From contig JAGUYV010000184.1 in assembly GCA_020061125.1 (NCBI GenBank), forward strand, positions 1 to 9,719: DNA of 9,719 nucleotides, written 5' to 3'. The notes under the pieces are model-generated. The model was not told where the DNA came from, did no database searches, and was given only the letters and a program-made list of their open reading frames with translations. Each line of letters starts with the position of its first letter. Within the stretch, counting starts at the first letter, position 1. Positions 7,385 through 9,719 of the stretch are shown here, one piece after another. A program made the translations under genes and the position numbers. This stretch comes from a bacterium (lineage in GTDB: Bacteria > UBP15 > UBA6099 > DSWB01).

Positions 7385-8164
7385 TCAGGAACCGGAGACG
7401 AATGCTTCCAGGGCCGCGCGGAACTGGCGCACGGGTTCGAGCAGGTCGTCGGCGCCCTCGAAGGGCGGACGGCGCTCTCTGCCGGCCACGCGCGTGTCTT
7501 CGCTGTAGGGCAGCACGCCGAGCACGGGATAGTCCGTGAGGTTGTCGCGCAGGAATTGCGCGTCGCTCTCGTCCCGCGCCGCATTGCCCAGGTAGCACAC
7601 TTTCTTGCCGCTGCCGAGCTGGGTCCACAGCTTCACGATGCGCCGGGCCGTGTCCACGCCCTTGTGGTCGGGCTGCACCACGATGATCATGGCGTCCACC
7701 ACGGTGGCGGTGCCGCGCCCCAGGTGCTCGATGCCCGCTTCCATGTCCATGACGAGCTTGTCGCGCTCCTGGAACATCAGATGCGTCATCAGCGCCTTGA
7801 GAAACGCGCTTTCCGGGCACATGCAGCCTTTGCCCGCCGTGTCCAGCGTGCCCATGTTGATGAGCCGCAGGCTGCCGCGCTTCACACAATATCTCTCGGG
7901 AATGTCGTCCACACGCGGGTTCAGCTTGAACATGCCGCCGTAGGCGCCGGGTTTGCTCTCGGTGCGCTCGTGGATCAGATCCTTGAGCGCGGAGATCGGT
8001 TCGGGCGCGTTGTCCGGCGGGAACCCGAGGGTGTCCGCCAGGTTGGCGTCCGGGTCCGCGTCCACGGCCAGTATGGGAGCGCCGTCCAGTTCATAGAGAC
8101 GGCACAGCATGGCCGCGGCCGTTGTTTTTCCGACTCCGCCTTTTCCCGTGAATGCGACTTTCAT
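7385..8164 (-). CDS. cooC: CooC-type nickel-insertion ATPase for CODH maturation
   Basis: CooC-family P-loop ATPases (MinD/SIMIBI class) dimerise around nickel and support its insertion into the CODH C-cluster. The 259-residue product starts MKVAFTGKGGVGKTT, giving a deviant Walker A at 7-15. It continues with VDADPDAN near 34-41, the nickel-binding Cys-X-Cys at C114 and C116 (GCMCPE), and the DMEAGIEHLGRG signature at 140-151. Length fits the family (about 250-260). ATG 8164 is fixed by the conserved N-terminus, although the nearest strong ribosome site, AGGAGG, is about 14 bases upstream, which is longer than usual. The gene lies directly before acsA. The ACS-specific maturation ATPase AcsF is very similar, and with only one such gene here it could serve both CODH and ACS. 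Confidence 0.94.
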   Translation of the reverse strand: MKVAFTGKGGVGKTTAAAMLCRLYELDGAPILAVDADPDANLADTLGFPPDNAPEPISALKDLIHERTESKPGAYGGMFKLNPRVDDIPERYCVKRGSLRLINMGTLDTAGKGCMCPESAFLKALMTHLMFQERDKLVMDMEAGIEHLGRGTATVVDAMIIVVQPDHKGVDTARRIVKLWTQLGSGKKVCYLGNAARDESDAQFLRDNLTDYPVLGVLPYSEDTRVAGRERRPPFEGADDLLEPVRQFRAALEAFVSGS

Positions 8165-8239
8165 GTGCTGCGAGCGGGCCTCCTGTTTCCGGTTTCCGCT
8201 TCTTCCCTCCTTTCCTCGAAGAGTCCCTCCCCCGGTGGG

Positions 8240-8263
8240 CCGGGCCGGTGTTTCAAGGCCCGG
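8240..8263 (-). promoter_or_regulatory. 7-bp GC hairpin just after folE
   Basis: CCGGGCC (8240-8246) pairs exactly with GGCCCGG (8257-8263) around a 10-base loop, starting 6 bases after the folE stop codon on the minus strand. No T-run follows, so full termination is unlikely. It may protect the folE message end or reduce read-through into cooC. The remaining folE-cooC gap (about 105 bases in all) is purine-rich on the minus strand, with two AGGAGG-like runs and no recognised gene. Confidence 0.45.
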
Positions 8264-8269
8264 GAGGTG

Positions 8270-8863
8270 TTACATCTTGCCGTTGCTTTTGCTTATGAGC
8301 GCGAGGGTTTCCTCGCGGGTCGCCCTGTTGGATCGGAAAATGCCCTTGACGGACGATGTCACGGTCACGGTGCCGGGCTGCTGAACGCCGCGCATGGACA
8401 TGCACAGGTGCTCGGCCTCGATGACCACCATCACGCCCTTGGGCTTGAGCGCCTCCATGAGCGTGCTGGCGATCTGCTCGGTGAGGTTCTCCTGCACCTG
8501 CAGCCGGCGCATGTACGCTTGCACCGTGCGCACCAGCTTGCTCAATCCGGTCACGCGCCCGTTGTCCGGGATGTACGCCACATGCGCCTTGCCGATGAAC
8601 GGCAGCATGTGGTGCTCGCACATGGAATACACCGGAATATCTTTGATCAGAACCATTTGATCGTATTTTTCACTCTGGAATGCGGACAGCTCTTCGGAGG
8701 GGTCTTCCCACATGCCGCTCAAGATTTCCTCGAACATGTCGGCCACGCGGGAGGGGGTTTTCACCAGATCGCGGCGCTCGGGGTCTTCGCCGACCCCTTC
8801 GAGCAAAAGCCGAATCGCGCGTTCGACTTTCTCGCGGTCCATTTTGGTTTTTCCGTTCGCCAT
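8270..8863 (-). CDS. folE: GTP cyclohydrolase I (FolE1 type)
   Basis: FolE converts GTP to 7,8-dihydroneopterin triphosphate, the first step of folate synthesis, in the cytoplasm as a toroidal multimer. The 197-residue product carries the zinc ligands C82 and H85 in MCEHHMLPF and C154 in EHLCMSMRG, plus the family runs [10 protein letters not shown] (35-44) and [17 protein letters not shown] (94-110). I chose ATG 8863 (MANGKTK) because AGGA sits about 6 bases upstream. An in-frame ATG at 8929 would lie only a few bases from the predicted transcription start and adds an arginine/proline-rich tail not expected in the family. It is the first gene after the promoter, placing folate supply under the same control as the folate-dependent methyl branch partner genes. 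It is a zinc-dependent FolE1, not FolE2. Confidence 0.95.
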   Translation of the reverse strand: MANGKTKMDREKVERAIRLLLEGVGEDPERRDLVKTPSRVADMFEEILSGMWEDPSEELSAFQSEKYDQMVLIKDIPVYSMCEHHMLPFIGKAHVAYIPDNGRVTGLSKLVRTVQAYMRRLQVQENLTEQIASTLMEALKPKGVMVVIEAEHLCMSMRGVQQPGTVTVTSSVKGIFRSNRATREETLALISKSNGKM

Positions 8864-8902
8864 ACGGTTCCTGTAAGTGCGTTCCCCCGGCGGTGCGCAA
8901 GC

Positions 8903-8921
8903 GCGCGGATGCTCCCCGCGC
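8903..8921 (-). promoter_or_regulatory. Small hairpin in folE 5' leader
   Basis: GCGCGG (8903-8908) pairs exactly with CCGCGC (8916-8921) around a 7-base loop, within the predicted leader of about 70 bases between transcription start and the folE ATG. In such GC-rich DNA a 6-bp stem could be chance. No known riboswitch family was recognised. Confidence 0.3.
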
Positions 8922-8939
8922 CCGATCATGCGCCACGCT

Positions 8940-8969
8940 AATATATAAAAACCGTCTTTCGATTGTCAA
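8940..8969 (-). promoter_or_regulatory. Sigma70-type promoter driving folE-cooC-acs operon
   Basis: On the minus strand a perfect -35 box TTGACA (8964-8969) is followed after 18 bases by TATATT (8940-8945), a 5-of-6 match to TATAAT. A shifted TATATA with 16-base spacing also exists. The predicted transcription start is near 8933, giving a leader of roughly 70 bases before ATG 8863. A/T-rich DNA upstream of the -35 would fit an UP element. The sequence match suggests substantial basal strength; whether it is further regulated depends on sites such as 9046-9067. Confidence 0.8.
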
Positions 8970-9045
8970 GTGAATTATAGAACAAACTATTTATATATAT
9001 TAAATTGGTACACATTTGCCGCCTTTTCACCATGTCTGCCTTCTC

Positions 9046-9067
9046 TTTTGTGAAGAACTTAACAAAA
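9046..9067. promoter_or_regulatory. Candidate CRP/FNR-family operator palindrome
   Basis: TTTTGTGAAG (9046-9055) and CTTAACAAAA (9058-9067) are reverse complements at 9 of 10 positions around a 2-base centre. The inner part reads TTGTGA-N6-TAACAA, one base away from the symmetric CRP-type pattern TTGTGA-N6-TCACAA used by several CRP/FNR-family regulators, including those reported for Desulfovibrio HcpR. Its centre is about 123 bases upstream of the predicted folE transcription start and about 199 bases upstream of ATG 9255, so either divergent gene could be the target. The match is seen in the sequence; the regulator is inferred. Confidence 0.5.
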
Positions 9068-9254
9068 AGCCGAAAAATGCCGCAAAATCACTGTTATTAT
9101 AAGAAATTCGCACCGCATATAAAGGCTTGAAGCAAGAATAGCAACAATTCCTTTTTCTTCACACCAAGGGCTTTCTTTAGCTCTTGTTGCGCATAATCCC
9201 GCGCTTGATGTTACAATACTCTGCAACACCATTTTCTCTGGCGCGGAGAACCCC

Positions 9255-9719
9255 ATGGACGCTCGACAGACATCCCTGTTTCCTCTGGATGACGCTCCTT
9301 CGGAAATTCGTAAAAATCCTTTTGATAACAGCCTTTTTACTCAAGACGCGCTGTTCCCGGACAGGCCGCGGAGCACGATCTGGAAACAGGTGGCCCCAAC
9401 CCCTGAAACACGGTCCGCGTTGCGCGGCCTGATCGCCAATCCAGACCCCGCCGTACTGGGTTTCCGCATCCTCCAACCCGCGCGGAACCAGACTCCGGCG
9501 CTGATCCAGGCTTCGAATTCATCCCCTCCGGTTGCTTTTCTTGCTACCGGCAGCATGTATATTAATCGCTACACCCTTTTGGAATTTATGGACGCCTCAT
9601 ACACGGACTGGGGAATCCTCACGGACGGAACCGCCTGGAGCCTGTTTTCGCGCACGGTGGCCGCGCCCGCGGAGAGATGCTGCACCGCGGACCTGCCCGG
9701 CGTTCTGGATGCCGGGGAC
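9255..9719 (+). CDS. N-terminal part of a probable restriction-modification (Eco57I/type IIG-like) protein, truncated by window edge
   Basis: The frame runs from ATG 9255 to the window end without a stop (155 codons) and starts MDARQTSLFPLDD. GGAG at 9245-9248 lies 6 bases before the ATG, and no other in-frame start was found just upstream. Residues around 117-128 read TDWGILTDGTAWSLF, and a few residues later ADLPGVLDAGD. This pairing resembles the WGILTNGxxWRLY ... DLPxLLExGD signature I recall from the N-terminal region of large type IIG/Eco57I-like methylase-nucleases. The early LFTQDALF ... WKQV ... LRGL pattern also fits loosely. The methylase core (NPPY motif) would lie beyond the window and cannot be checked. 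No PD-(D/E)xK-like E-x-K is visible before the signature. Function is therefore a family-level guess. The gene is divergent from the acs operon and unrelated to it. Confidence 0.6.
   Translation, partial: MDARQTSLFPLDDAPSEIRKNPFDNSLFTQDALFPDRPRSTIWKQVAPTPETRSALRGLIANPDPAVLGFRILQPARNQTPALIQASNSSPPVAFLATGSMYINRYTLLEFMDASYTDWGILTDGTAWSLFSRTVAAPAERCCTADLPGVLDAGD

Larger units (their letters stand above)
8864..9254. other. AT-rich divergent intergenic region
   Basis: These 391 bases separate the minus-strand acs operon from the plus-strand gene at 9255. The part from about 8940 to 9240 is strikingly AT-rich next to the GC-rich operon. It contains the operon promoter, an A/T-rich stretch upstream of its -35 box (about 8971-9012) that could act as an UP element, a second TATAAT hexamer on the minus strand (8974-8979) with a poor -35, and the palindrome at 9046-9067. 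For the plus-strand gene only a weak TATAAA (9118-9123) with no good -35 was found. No credible small gene or structured RNA was seen. Confidence 0.7.

Noticed and set aside
7216-7584. Upstream extension of the acsA frame (123 codons)
   Set aside because: It overlaps cooC in another frame and is Arg/Pro/Ser-rich. The family N-terminus and AAGGAGG support ATG 7215.
8864-8929. Earlier folE start at 8929
   Set aside because: It would fall within a few bases of the predicted transcription start and lacks a ribosome site; ATG 8863 has AGGA at proper distance.
9118-9123. TATAAA as the promoter of the plus-strand gene
   Set aside because: No acceptable -35 lies 16-18 bases upstream, so it is not listed as a promoter.
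9132-9190. GCAACAA ... TTGTTGC inverted repeat in the divergent gap
   Set aside because: The 7-base arms are separated by more than 40 bases and do not extend; chance is a sufficient explanation.
9059-9256. 65-codon minus-strand frame in the AT-rich gap
   Set aside because: It has no family resemblance. Its start overlaps the plus-strand gene start, and it lies in the regulatory region.

Overview
This window carries most of a carbonyl-branch Wood-Ljungdahl (reductive acetyl-CoA) operon. All of its genes lie on the minus strand and read right to left: folE (8863-8270), cooC (8164-7385), acsA/cooS CO dehydrogenase (7215-5260), acsB acetyl-CoA synthase (5222-3000), acsC corrinoid protein large subunit (2911-1571), acsE methyltransferase (1530-628), and the N-terminal part of a corrinoid-protein reductive activator (RACo/AcsV, 578 to beyond base 1). 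Diagnostic metal ligands are visible in each enzyme. These include the CODH cluster cysteines, the ACS A-cluster Cys-Gly-Cys, the AcsC [4Fe-4S] quartet, the AcsE pterin-pocket residues, the CooC P-loop with a Cys-X-Cys, the FolE zinc ligands and the RACo [2Fe-2S] cysteines.

The host is a strict anaerobe able to make or split acetyl-CoA through CO and methyl-tetrahydrofolate. The coding DNA is clearly GC-rich by eye. ACS has the bacterial three-domain length, and the methyl carrier chemistry is folate-type. A Gram-negative sulfate reducer of the Desulfovibrionales/Desulfobacterota type is my best guess. It is an inference from composition and gene style, not a proof.

Layout. 1-578 is partial RACo. 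579-8863 is six further operon genes with gaps of about 37-170 bases, three of which hold GC-rich hairpins (acsB/acsC, cooC/acsA, folE/cooC). 8864-9254 is an AT-rich divergent intergenic region. It holds a strong sigma70-type promoter facing the operon (TTGACA, 18 bases, TATATT) and a near-perfect palindrome resembling a CRP/FNR-family operator. 9255-9719 is the start of a plus-strand gene that runs off the window. Its sequence resembles the N-terminal part of Eco57I/type IIG-like restriction-methylation proteins.

How the genes work together. FolE makes the first pterin intermediate of folate synthesis, and so supports the tetrahydrofolate methyl carrier. AcsE moves the methyl group from methyl-H4folate to the cobalt of the AcsC/AcsD corrinoid protein, and RACo re-reduces that cobalt when it becomes oxidised. 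CooC delivers nickel for CODH maturation. CODH makes CO from CO2, and ACS joins CO, methyl and CoA. The small corrinoid subunit gene acsD is not in the window and would be expected beyond the left edge or elsewhere. No tRNA, rRNA, CRISPR array, transposase or prophage gene was recognised.
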